A stretch of DNA of 64,000 bases from G965232465 sp965276005 (lineage in GTDB: Bacteria > Pseudomonadota > Alphaproteobacteria > JAQWUY01). The stretch covers positions 2,108,001 to 2,172,000 of the forward strand of contig OZ254962.1 of NCBI GenBank assembly GCA_965276005.1, given 5' to 3'. The notes under the pieces were generated by a model. The model saw nothing but the letters and a program-made list of their open reading frames with translations, was not told the DNA's origin and searched no databases. This document shows, one piece after another, positions 33,794 to 42,062 of the stretch. A program made the position numbers and the translations under genes. Positions within the stretch are counted from its first letter, which is position 1, and every line of letters starts with the position of its first letter.

Positions 33794-34753
33794 GTGCCTA
33801 TGTGGCTATGGCGAAGTTTTAAGGGAGCGGTGTATTGGGGCGGTATACTAGGTAGTATATCGGTGCTGGTGTATGCGGTATTTATCTGGCAATTTCCGTG
33901 GTATATATATGCGGCAGGTACCACATATTTGCAGGGGGCGGCGGTGCAGGTGTTTAAACCTGTGGACGCCCCTGATATTAGGGTCGGTGCTGTGCATCGA
34001 AGAATTGCCGAACCCCATAGTTTGGTTGCCAAAGACCAGCTGTTGTTTTCTGTACAGGCGGATAAAATTCCCAATATGCAGGCGTTGCAAGATTTTTATA
34101 CCCGCAACCAAGATATTTTGTTTAACGCTTTGTTGACCGATACTGAACCGGTGTTTTTAACCGCACAGAACGCTTATGAACAAAGGGTTATCGAGTATTA
34201 TCGAGTAGCGTATCAACAGGACAGAACGCACATCGAGAATGTGTACCCATCGTACATGGATAGGGTAAATATAAATGCTTATGTGGCATATTTAAAAGCC
34301 CAAGCCCCCGCCGTACAACAACAGGTTTTTGACCATATTATCACCCCGCCGATTACAGAAACCGTATTTGTTGCCTCGCCCGTAAACGGGTTTATCGAAT
34401 ATGTGCAGACCTATACGGATATACATATGCCTGTAGCGGTGATATATCCCATCGATGCCCCATTAGCGGTAAAAATATATGTGCCTGCGGACACCTTTAC
34501 CAGCTTGACCGAAAATAAACAAGTGACCGTATATTATGGGCAAACTCTCCGTATCAGCGGCAGTATATCGGCTATGGTACCGGACGACACCGATGCGGAC
34601 GGGCATATGGCGGTGGTGGTACGGGTATCCGATACATACATATATGAAAACAGCACCCGTATAGCCCCCAAAACCCCTGTGCAAGTGGCGATTCCTCAAG
34701 GTAAGGGCAGTGTGTATGCGTATGTACGGGACTTTTTGACCGTTACATTTTAA
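33794..34753 (+). CDS. HlyD-like membrane-anchored protein
   Basis: 319 residues; GTG start at 33794 or ATG at 33800. One N-terminal transmembrane helix (about residues 15-35) with a periplasmic body. AEPHSLVAKDQLLFSVQADK and ASPVNGFIEYVQTYTDIHMP look like the two halves of a split biotinyl-lipoyl-like hairpin. PLAVKIYVPADTFTSL and a beta-barrel part follow, as in membrane-fusion proteins, with a helical segment between. No ABC or outer-membrane partner is adjacent. The assignment rests on pattern only. Confidence 0.45.
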   Translation: MPMWLWRSFKGAVYWGGILGSISVLVYAVFIWQFPWYIYAAGTTYLQGAAVQVFKPVDAPDIRVGAVHRRIAEPHSLVAKDQLLFSVQADKIPNMQALQDFYTRNQDILFNALLTDTEPVFLTAQNAYEQRVIEYYRVAYQQDRTHIENVYPSYMDRVNINAYVAYLKAQAPAVQQQVFDHIITPPITETVFVASPVNGFIEYVQTYTDIHMPVAVIYPIDAPLAVKIYVPADTFTSLTENKQVTVYYGQTLRISGSISAMVPDDTDADGHMAVVVRVSDTYIYENSTRIAPKTPVQVAIPQGKGSVYAYVRDFLTVTF

Positions 34754-34755
34754 GG

Positions 34756-35769
34756 TTATCGGCGGCGGCGGTTGCGGCGGCTGGCGGTTTTTTGTTCGAT
34801 GGTTTGTGCCGAAGGTGCCGTGTGTAGGGGTTTGCCCAATGTGGCGATAATACGCTGTTTGTCGATGGGTTGCGGGGTGTAGCCCTGAATGGCATCGTGT
34901 ATAGCCCTGATGACATCGGCGGTCGATCCGCAACATCCGCCAATAATTTTAACCTCCATATCGACCGCAATACGGGCGTAATCCGCCATCAGCTCTGGCG
35001 TGCCAGTAAAAGTGAATGTACCGTCTTTGTATTTGGGCAAACCACAGTTGGCTTTGCATATGATAGTAGCGTTTGGGTTTGCCTGTCGCATTGCCATAAT
35101 CGACAACATGGTATCCGAAGGTCCTACCCCACAATTGGCACCGATAGCGATTGGCGGTGTCGACAGGGTGGGTAAGACTTGTGCTGCCGATTCGGGGCTA
35201 ACCCCCATCATGGTTTTGCCGGCGGTGTCAAAAGTCATAGTACACACAACCGGTAATCCAACCGTTGCCGCCCCAGCAATAGCGGCGGCGGCTTCTTCGT
35301 GCGAAGACATGGTTTCGACCCACAACACATCTGCCCCGCCGTGTTTGAGTCCCGCTGCTTGTTCAGCAAATGCGGCGATGGCGTCTTGCTCTGTCAAACT
35401 GCCAAGCGGTTGCAACAGCTCACCGCTAGGACCTATCGATCCGGCTACCGCCACCGTACGACCACAGCTGTCGGCGACCTCCCGTGCCAGTGTGGCGGCG
35501 GCTCGATTAAGGGCGTGGACACGGTGTTCCGCTTGATGTAATTTTAAACGAAACCGGGTACCGCCAAAAGAATTGGTTAAAATAATATCAGACCCTGCAG
35601 CGACAAAGTCCCGATAGACGCTTTGCACTTTTTCCGCTGCATCCACATTCCACAATTCGGGGGCATCGCCCGTCTGCAACCCCAAAGCAAACAAATTCGT
35701 CCCCATCGCCCCATCGGCAATAAGGGTGGGTTTGGTGTCCATAAGCTGCATAAATCGATTGTCTGTCAT
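34756..35769 (-). CDS. Betaine/thetin-type homocysteine S-methyltransferase
   Basis: 337 residues from the ATG at 35769; an ATG at 35790 adds seven. A TIM barrel with DGAMGTNLF near the start, ILTNSFGGTR, and the zinc ligands in GANCG and GGCCGS. It transfers a methyl group from betaine or a similar donor to homocysteine, giving methionine, which feeds MetK. The C-terminus is a basic tail (RRNRRRR) of uncertain role. It converges with the HlyD-like gene with two bases between. Confidence 0.85.
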   Translation of the reverse strand: MTDNRFMQLMDTKPTLIADGAMGTNLFALGLQTGDAPELWNVDAAEKVQSVYRDFVAAGSDIILTNSFGGTRFRLKLHQAEHRVHALNRAAATLAREVADSCGRTVAVAGSIGPSGELLQPLGSLTEQDAIAAFAEQAAGLKHGGADVLWVETMSSHEEAAAAIAGAATVGLPVVCTMTFDTAGKTMMGVSPESAAQVLPTLSTPPIAIGANCGVGPSDTMLSIMAMRQANPNATIICKANCGLPKYKDGTFTFTGTPELMADYARIAVDMEVKIIGGCCGSTADVIRAIHDAIQGYTPQPIDKQRIIATLGKPLHTAPSAQTIEQKTASRRNRRRR

Positions 35770-35831
35770 AGTAATTTTTTTCCAACGCATGTATGTTAAT
35801 GTCTAGCACTCATACACTGTTGTGCGACAAA

Positions 35832-36263
35832 TTACAAATGAATAATGTCCAGATTGCCCCATTTGTGTTGCAAGTATTCGACAACCAATCGGCGATGGCA
35901 ATGGTGGGGGGTGTCTTCGCTGCACAACAAACAGGCACCGTCTAGTGTATGTGGGTTTAATTTTTCTATTTTGCGCTTTTTCATTAAGTCAAAAAACGCA
36001 TTTTCATAGTCTTGCCAGCTGCCTTTGTGTTTTTTGTAGGTATCTAAAATATCTTTTGTCGGAGCAAGTACGGGCAAATGTTCGTAATCCATGTTACAGA
36101 TAGTTTTGGAAAAATATTGTAAATCTTTGCTTTTGGCAAACCCGGCTAGCTGCGACACATTATTAAGTCTTACATCGATAATTTTATGTGTGTTGGCGTT
36201 TTGTAACCGTTGAAAAAAATTTTCTGCAGTGGTTTTGGTAAAGCCTATGGTAAAAATTTGCAT
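35832..36263 (-). CDS. DUF488 protein (short copy)
   Basis: 143 residues. It opens IFTIGFTKTTAENFFQRL and DVRLN, and has the conserved closing motif CLLCSEDTPHHCHRRLVVEYL (Cys-x-Glu then Cys-His-Arg). DUF488 has no established biochemical function; the Cys/His pair suggests a catalytic or metal site. Third gene of a three-gene unit, 14 bases after the longer DUF488 gene. Two different DUF488 copies side by side are unlikely to be redundant. Confidence 0.85.
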   Translation of the reverse strand: MQIFTIGFTKTTAENFFQRLQNANTHKIIDVRLNNVSQLAGFAKSKDLQYFSKTICNMDYEHLPVLAPTKDILDTYKKHKGSWQDYENAFFDLMKKRKIEKLNPHTLDGACLLCSEDTPHHCHRRLVVEYLQHKWGNLDIIHL

Positions 36264-36277
36264 GTTTTACTCCTGTA

Positions 36278-36853
36278 CTAATGTTGTCGGTAAGCGATAA
36301 CAGATTCTTGTTTTTTGTAAGCCTCTTCTACCTGTTGTTCGACCGTGTGGAAAAGGTCGTTATTGGGATTGACCAAAGATTTTAACACTTCCTGTTGGCT
36401 TTTTAAATCGCCATTTGCCAGTATGTGCATGACATTTATAGCAAGTTTTTCAATAAGATACCGAGATACTAAAATAGTACGATGACAGTCGATGGGATCT
36501 TTTTCCGAACACATCAAAGCAATTTTATAACATTTTATCCCCTTTTGTATTCTGCGTAAACCGTTTTTAAAATCTTGTGTGTTGGCTATTTTTTCATATT
36601 GCATTCGACCTTGCACATAGCACTCAGAATTTTCCGTCCGTGCCCCGAATTCTGCACCTAGAAAAACATACTGTATGGCGTGTTGCTGTAAAAATTTTTT
36701 AACAGTATCTGTATTGTATTGGGGATTGAATTCGCTATAAGGGACGCTCCTGACATCGGCGACAACTTCGATACTGTGCTGTTGTAACAAACGCAAAAAG
36801 GTTTGTTGGCTATGCGTAGAATGCCCAATTGTATAAATGGTATTATCTGTCAT
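36278..36853 (-). CDS. DUF488 protein (long copy)
   Basis: 191 residues. TIGHSTHSQQTFLRLLQQHS, VADVRSVPYSEFNPQYN and LMCSEKDPIDCHRTILVSRYL are the three hallmark blocks of DUF488. FLGAEFGAR and YEKIANTQDFKNGLRRI are also typical. About 50 extra C-terminal residues form an acidic helix. The start overlaps the preceding gene by 11 bases. Confidence 0.88.
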   Translation of the reverse strand: MTDNTIYTIGHSTHSQQTFLRLLQQHSIEVVADVRSVPYSEFNPQYNTDTVKKFLQQHAIQYVFLGAEFGARTENSECYVQGRMQYEKIANTQDFKNGLRRIQKGIKCYKIALMCSEKDPIDCHRTILVSRYLIEKLAINVMHILANGDLKSQQEVLKSLVNPNNDLFHTVEQQVEEAYKKQESVIAYRQH

Positions 36854-37469
36854 GTGATGCCACCAATGTATTGATTTGTAGCCAATATTTTTCTTGATAT
36901 TTTCGTGTTAAACCAAATCGTATAAAAATGTGTGGATGTTTGCGTGTGTATGTGTTTAAACCATCGATCTTATCTTGTGTTGCTGGCATATTTCTAATAC
37001 GGTTATCAGCAATTGGGATATTTTTAAGATAAAAACCATTTTTTTCTTTATATTGCAATCTGATAGAATTTCCTTTCATATTTGAGTGTAAACAAAATAA
37101 AATATTTTCTATTGGAACCTTAATAGTGATAATACTTTTCTTTGGGGGATTGTCAACAGAAAGTGTTCGGTCGCCACTGGTCATATCAAAACAAGTTGTG
37201 ATACTTTTGCAATCTGTACGCTCCAAAATATCAAATGGATGGATATGATAATCGGTTAAAACGGTAAAACCACCCCGTATATAGCAATCTTCTATGTGCG
37301 GTTTTGTTTGTTTGGGGTAACACATATCAGAACAATCTATCTCCATTATGCTTAAAATGTGCACATTTGTTTTTTCTACATAGTCTGTTTTGAAAAATTT
37401 TGGCGTACATGTGGAATGGGGATGTAGCGGTCTGATGCACTCGAGTGTTTGTATATTGACCATCGCCAT
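36843..37469 (-). CDS. Dual-OB-domain-like protein of the DUF488 operon
   Basis: 208 residues, first gene of the unit; the start could be at MVNIQ two codons in. CIRPL near the N-terminus, HILSIMEIDC...KPHIEDCYI, then SIRLQYKEKNGFYLKNIPIA and a final IRFGLTRKYQEKYWLQI follow the succession of strands in dual-OB proteins (WIRPV, vldiveipl..P.x.EN, then a SLG-type end). These proteins are often next to DUF488. The function is unknown; OB folds suggest nucleic-acid binding. Composition is more AT-rich than flanking genes, consistent with transfer. Confidence 0.5.
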   Translation of the reverse strand: MAMVNIQTLECIRPLHPHSTCTPKFFKTDYVEKTNVHILSIMEIDCSDMCYPKQTKPHIEDCYIRGGFTVLTDYHIHPFDILERTDCKSITTCFDMTSGDRTLSVDNPPKKSIITIKVPIENILFCLHSNMKGNSIRLQYKEKNGFYLKNIPIADNRIRNMPATQDKIDGLNTYTRKHPHIFIRFGLTRKYQEKYWLQINTLVASHDR

Positions 37470-37664
37470 ACAAGTATATTCCTCACCATAAGAAGTTATA
37501 TCCGTAACTAAAAAATTTTTCCACCCTTAATTTTTCCCCAATTTTTTCACTAACACAAAGTATTATACATCAAAATTACTCGCAACGGGGAAATTTTTTA
37601 TAACTCGTACGGCATTATAATATTTTGCTGCAATATTTTTATATTGTGGTATAGTTGCTGTGTT

Positions 37665-38609
37665 ATGACACTTATTAGATTTTTTGCCTTTTTGTTTTTT
37701 ATGAGTGTATCCCCGTGGGTATTTGCCGAAGGCGGTAGTGATGGGGGGGGGGATGACGGTCGATATAGTGGTATTTATATTGGTGGCGGGCATCCTATGG
37801 GGTTGCGGTTTGCTACTGCGGGTAGTGTGTGTATGTTGGTTGCGGACGCCGCTTGTAGTGTGCTGGCAAGTGGTGATTCTTTGCAATCGCTTGATGCGTT
37901 GGCGGCTGGGGTGGTGGATATGGCGGTGGTGCAGAGCGATTGGCTGTACCATGCGGTCGATGGTACCAGTCGGTTTAGGCAGCTTGGGGCAAATGCTGAT
38001 TTACGGGTGTTGGCGGTGTTGGGAGTGGAAACCGTGTTGGTTGCAGTGCGAAAGTCGTCCGGTGTGCGTACCGTTGCTGACTTACGAGACCGCACTTTTT
38101 TTATTGGTGCCGACAAGACATACCGGGGGTTGTTTGGCAAAGCCCTATTGAAAGCCGCTGGTATCCGTCAAAAATCCGTAACTCTTGTCCAGTCGACCAC
38201 AGACGAAGCGATTCAATCGTTGTGTTCTGGCACCGCTGATGCGTCCGTGTTTGTGGTATCTACCCCAAATGGTATGATGGATACTTTGACCGCCCAGTGT
38301 GATGTGGTGTTTTTATCGCTAGGCGATACAGTCGTTGGCGATATACAAAAATCTTTTAAAGGTGTGTTTCCATCGACAATTGCATCGGATGTGTATTGGA
38401 ATCAATCGACCCCGATTCGCAGTTTGGGATTGTACACGGTGCTTGTAACCACCGCTGGGCTCGATGGGGAGAAAGCAGGTGTAATACAATCGGCGATTTA
38501 TAACAATGTGCAACAATTGCGTACAATGCATCCGGCGTTTTCCGTATTTTCCAAAGATTTTGTCGTGTATGATGTGGGGGTACCCTACTATACGCCCCCT
38601 GTGCCATAA
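37665..38609 (+). CDS. TAXI-family TRAP transporter solute-binding protein
   Basis: 314 residues from MTLIRFFAFLFFMSVSPWVF (ATG at 37665), a signal peptide cut after AFA. YIGGGHPMGLRFATAGSVC opens the TAXI domain. LDALAAGVVDMAVVQSDW and DLRDRTFFIGADKT.YRG are further signatures. It would capture an organic acid or amino acid in the periplasm. The TRAP membrane subunits are not adjacent. The 37470-37664 gap is AT-rich with a TATAAT near 37616 but no clear -35. Confidence 0.85.
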   Translation: MTLIRFFAFLFFMSVSPWVFAEGGSDGGGDDGRYSGIYIGGGHPMGLRFATAGSVCMLVADAACSVLASGDSLQSLDALAAGVVDMAVVQSDWLYHAVDGTSRFRQLGANADLRVLAVLGVETVLVAVRKSSGVRTVADLRDRTFFIGADKTYRGLFGKALLKAAGIRQKSVTLVQSTTDEAIQSLCSGTADASVFVVSTPNGMMDTLTAQCDVVFLSLGDTVVGDIQKSFKGVFPSTIASDVYWNQSTPIRSLGLYTVLVTTAGLDGEKAGVIQSAIYNNVQQLRTMHPAFSVFSKDFVVYDVGVPYYTPPVP

Positions 38610-38625
38610 AGAGGAAGGGGGCAAT

Positions 38626-38880
38626 ATGGATACTGCGGACAAAGCCTTTCATCGTATCAAACGGGACTTAGATGCGGTTAGTGCCGAATTGGCACAGCTG
38701 ATCAGCACCTATCAGTTACAGGTGGACACCCCCCTCGATATTATTCAAACCGCTAGGGACACCATTACCAATGGGGAAGACTATGTCAGATTTTTGGAAC
38801 TTTCCCTACAAGGCAGGTTGCTTGCTGAGGCGGCGGATTATATTTTACAGGCGAAAGCCCACCCACCCCCTCTACATTGA
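38626..38880 (+). CDS. Small helical protein, unknown
   Basis: 84 residues from an ATG at 38626 with GAGGAAGGGGG just before it. It is mostly amphipathic helix (HRIKRDLDAVSAELAQLIS) with a Pro-rich end. It lies between the TAXI gene (16 bases) and the oxidoreductase (6 bases), so the three are cotranscribed. No family is recognised. Confidence 0.6.
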   Translation: MDTADKAFHRIKRDLDAVSAELAQLISTYQLQVDTPLDIIQTARDTITNGEDYVRFLELSLQGRLLAEAADYILQAKAHPPPLH

Positions 38881-38886
38881 AAGTAT

Positions 38887-39828
38887 ATGAACATGACAAC
38901 ACCCCCACGATTTCAGGTTGGTATTATTGGTTTTGGCAAGATGGGCAAATTGCACGCCAAAGGCTACACGGCGGTGGGGGCACATGTCCGTTGGGTTTTG
39001 GATCCGCATGTGGATGCGGCTGTATGTCCGTATGCTATGGCGGGCGATATAGGGCAGCTGCTGCAACAGTGCAATGTGATTTCTATTTGTTCCCCGTCGT
39101 CTACGCATGTGGATTGGGCGGAACAATCGTTTAAAGCGGGGATTCATACTTTTATCGAAAAGCCGTTGGCGTTGACTGCTGCTGATTGTTTGAATTTGGT
39201 ACGGATGCACAAACAATCGGGGTTGTCTTTTCGGGCTGGGGTGGGGCATATCGAAAGGTTTAACCCGGCGTTTCAAGTGCTGTTGGAAAATATCCACAGG
39301 GTGGGTACTATTGAGGCGGTACATGCCGTGCGCACCAATCCGTCTTCTGGGCGGATTTTTGATGCGGATGTGGTGTCTGATTTGACCGTACATGATTTAG
39401 ATTTAATGCGGGCTGTATGCGGTGGGGATAGGCTGGACAATGTGGATATTTTAGCTGTGGATTACCAACGGGAAAATGGTGTGTTGGATGCTATTACCTT
39501 AGAGGCGATTCTAAACCGGATACGCATAACCGCACACACCAGTCGAGTTGATAGCGAATCGCAACGGCTGTTTACGGTGCAAGGAAACAAAGGTAAGCTG
39601 TCTGCGGATCTGCGACAAACACAAGTGGTATGGACAGGCAAAGACAAACAAGATGGTGCCATACCGGTACAACCCTGCGACCAAATCATCAGCCAAATGG
39701 GGGCGTGGTTGACAGCGGTTACACGGGCGACAAAGCCGGTGGTCGGCTTAACCGATGGGCTGTTTGCGGTACGGGCATGCGACAGTATCCGCCAAGCGGT
39801 TGTAGTACATGATAGCAAATTGTATTGA
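38887..39828 (+). CDS. Gfo/Idh/MocA-family oxidoreductase
   Basis: 313 residues. The Rossmann motif is in VGIIGFGKMGKLHAKGY. CSPSSTHVDWAEQSFKAG and FIEKPLALT carry the usual EKP motif. GVGHIERFNPAF and DLTVHDLDLM hold the conserved catalytic His region. These enzymes oxidise or reduce sugars or inositol-like compounds with NAD(P). The substrate cannot be inferred; the neighbours are TAXI, a small protein, and folE after 63 bases. Confidence 0.88.
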   Translation: MNMTTPPRFQVGIIGFGKMGKLHAKGYTAVGAHVRWVLDPHVDAAVCPYAMAGDIGQLLQQCNVISICSPSSTHVDWAEQSFKAGIHTFIEKPLALTAADCLNLVRMHKQSGLSFRAGVGHIERFNPAFQVLLENIHRVGTIEAVHAVRTNPSSGRIFDADVVSDLTVHDLDLMRAVCGGDRLDNVDILAVDYQRENGVLDAITLEAILNRIRITAHTSRVDSESQRLFTVQGNKGKLSADLRQTQVVWTGKDKQDGAIPVQPCDQIISQMGAWLTAVTRATKPVVGLTDGLFAVRACDSIRQAVVVHDSKLY

Positions 39829-39891
39829 CAAAATGCTTGTAACATTCTATATACAGTATGATTTTGACAAAACAACAACAGGATGTACTAT

Positions 39892-40482
39892 ATGACAGAT
39901 ATTCAAAAACCCAGCCGGGAACAAGCCGAACAAGCGGTGGCGGTGCTGATAAGATGGGCGGGGGACGACCCTGATCGACTTGGGTTGCAGGACACGCCAA
40001 AACGGGTTGTAGATGCGTTTAGTGAATACTTTGTGGGCTATACGCAAGACGACAAAGCCGAATTAAACCGCACTTTTGAGGATATTTCCGGCTATAAGAC
40101 GCCTATTATTATCCGTGATATTCCGTTCGAATCCCACTGTGAACACCACATCGCCCCGTTTATCGGCAAAGCGTGGGTGGCGTATTTGCCGGGCGAAAAA
40201 GTATGCGGGCTGTCGAAATTGGCACGGGTGGTGGATATTTATGCAAGACGGTTACAAAACCAAGAGATGCTCACCTTGCAAATTGCCGAAAGCCTGTATT
40301 ATAACCTACAAGCTCGGGGCGTAGCGGTAGCCATCGATGCGGTACACCACTGTATGTGTACCCGGGGCGTTAGAAAACACAGCAGTAGCACTGTAACCAG
40401 CCATTTTTTGGGCGAATACGAAACCGATACGCAGCTGCAACAGCACTTTTTTAATGTGGTAAATACGGGTATACAGCGATGA
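39892..40482 (+). CDS. folE: GTP cyclohydrolase I
   Basis: 196 residues from the ATG at 39892. The zinc and active-site residues are intact: FESHCEHHIAPFIGKAWVAY, KVCGLSKLARVVDIYARRLQ and HHCMCTRGV. It converts GTP to dihydroneopterin triphosphate, the first step to folate. It overlaps the next gene by ATGA. Confidence 0.96.
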   Translation: MTDIQKPSREQAEQAVAVLIRWAGDDPDRLGLQDTPKRVVDAFSEYFVGYTQDDKAELNRTFEDISGYKTPIIIRDIPFESHCEHHIAPFIGKAWVAYLPGEKVCGLSKLARVVDIYARRLQNQEMLTLQIAESLYYNLQARGVAVAIDAVHHCMCTRGVRKHSSSTVTSHFLGEYETDTQLQQHFFNVVNTGIQR

Positions 40483-40775
40483 CCTTATGCCCAGAAGTTA
40501 TAGAAAAATGGGATCCAGTGGCACAGTTTATCATACACTTTTTGCAATCTGCAGCGGATCGTAAACCCGTTAGTATCGAACAGGTGGCAAAAGCTTTTTG
40601 GCTGACTCGCTGCCGCCAACAAGACGGCAATACCGCATGGCGAAAATACCTAAACCCCACCAAACAACAAGCCATATTCCTTGCCCGTCAAGGGGCAATA
40701 GACATCACCAAACGGGGCAAACCCGTCGACCCCAACGACTTTAAAGGCGTGATTCGGTTACAGCTGAAATCTTGA
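40479..40775 (+). CDS. DUF3253 protein
   Basis: 98 residues, probably a small winged-helix-like fold. ARQGAIDITKRGKPVDPNDF followed by KGVIRLQL is the DUF3253 signature at the C-terminus. It is translationally coupled to folE by a 4-base overlap. Its function is unknown. Confidence 0.8.
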   Translation: MTLCPEVIEKWDPVAQFIIHFLQSAADRKPVSIEQVAKAFWLTRCRQQDGNTAWRKYLNPTKQQAIFLARQGAIDITKRGKPVDPNDFKGVIRLQLKS

Positions 40776-40819
40776 TATGTGTTTACATTTTGCATATAAC
40801 AGTTATTTTTTTACACTAC

Positions 40820-41596
40820 TTAAAACATAGAATAGGTTACAGCCCCATCATAGCGTTTGTTCCAAACTTTTATCTCACTTTTTTCTGGATTTTGTTTTGT
40901 GCTTGCATTTAGCCATGGCAACCCTATAAATTCCATTAATTGTCCTGTTGTAGCTCTAAATCGTACATAAAAAAATAATGTAGATGATTTTTTATCTCTA
41001 TAAGGTAGTATATATTTTGCTCCGAATATTGCATTTTTAAACGACAATTCTCCGAATACTGCCTTGCTCGAATATACAAAATTGGATGTAGTCACCCCAA
41101 TATTAAATTTATCATATGGCTGTACTTCAAGAGTGAGATCGTGTGTATATTTACCATTTTCTCCTTTTCCGCAGGTTGGTTTTTGGCAATACTGATTAAA
41201 AGAGATTTCAAACGAATTGTGTTTTAACTCAGCCCCCCAACTGAAATGTTCATATACAGATTCATCACCAACTGTTTGTTTATTAAGCAAAAATCCTTTA
41301 AGTCCCAACAAAAATTTTTCACCACCTACTAGCTTGCGAAAACCACCTCCTAAATCTAGTCTATTCGTGGTGCTATAAAGAACAGGAAGTTTACTTTGTA
41401 AATACCATAAGCTCTTATCTCCTTCGAGAAAAGGTTTAAATAAGTTTACATGGAACTTTCTTGTGGTAACGAACACCAGATCAGCATAAGTAGGCTTTGC
41501 TAGTTTGTTTTGTTCTGTTTTAGTATCGTTCGCAAAAGACGGTATTGCTATGATGCTACTAAGTAGCAATGTTACTAATGACAAAAATTTTTTCAT
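40820..41596 (-). CDS. Stand-alone outer-membrane barrel, inverse-autotransporter-like (copy 2)
   Basis: 258 residues with a signal peptide cut after SFA. The mature part alternates hydrophobic residues as in a beta-barrel. The segment GGGFRKLVGGEKFLLGLKGF followed by FSWGAELKHNSFEISFNQY corresponds to the strand-turn-strand core of intimin/invasin-type barrels. The protein ends KVWNKRYDGAVTYSMF, matching the end of its neighbour. No passenger follows. It has one pair of close Cys (QYCQKPTC). Its paralogue lies 466 bases upstream. Confidence 0.6.
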   Translation of the reverse strand: MKKFLSLVTLLLSSIIAIPSFANDTKTEQNKLAKPTYADLVFVTTRKFHVNLFKPFLEGDKSLWYLQSKLPVLYSTTNRLDLGGGFRKLVGGEKFLLGLKGFLLNKQTVGDESVYEHFSWGAELKHNSFEISFNQYCQKPTCGKGENGKYTHDLTLEVQPYDKFNIGVTTSNFVYSSKAVFGELSFKNAIFGAKYILPYRDKKSSTLFFYVRFRATTGQLMEFIGLPWLNASTKQNPEKSEIKVWNKRYDGAVTYSMF

Positions 41597-42062
41597 TTCC
41601 TATCTTTCCTTATTATCTCAGTTAAAAAATAAATGTTATAACAGGGCAATCGATTCACTTGGACATCCTCTCCTATTTTAAAAAAATATCGGTGAATAGA
41701 CACTCAAAACTGCCCTGCAATTTTGAGCATACCGCATTTTTTTTTTTTTCGTCAAGATTTATTTTCATTTTTTTCAAAAAATCATTCAAATCCTGCAAAA
41801 ACCGCCCCAAAAGAGCGATGCAAAAACCAAAAAAGAACAGTAAAAACCGTTCTTTTCTGAATGAGGTATATTCAAGCGTAGTTGCAATACAACAACCATG
41901 TCCTATTTTGTATATCTGTGCAACTATTTCAATGTGTACTGCCCCGTAGAAACTGAAATAAACCTAAAAGAACACGAAAAAAACCGCCCTTTGGAGGGCG
42001 GTTTCGCAATGGTAGAAAAATCCGTTTTTTTACACGGAACAATTGTCCCATAAACAGTATTT
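41597..42062. other. Gap between the two barrel genes
   Basis: Contains a T13 run at 41737-41749, an imperfect CTCAAAA/TTTTGAG hairpin at 41703-41726 and the terminator at 41981-42004. A 96-codon plus-strand reading frame (41659-41949) is Phe/Lys-rich, lacks a ribosome-binding site and contains the T run, so I do not call it a gene. Confidence 0.6.
41981..42004 (-). terminator. Intrinsic terminator of the upstream barrel gene
   Basis: AAACCGCCCT and AGGGCGGTTT form a 10-bp stem with a 4-base loop, followed on the minus strand by TTTTCG. It lies 58 bases after the stop at 42063. Confidence 0.88.

Noticed and set aside
41659..41949. 96-codon plus-strand reading frame between the barrel genes
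   Set aside because: Low-complexity Phe/Lys composition caused by T and A runs, no start signal.
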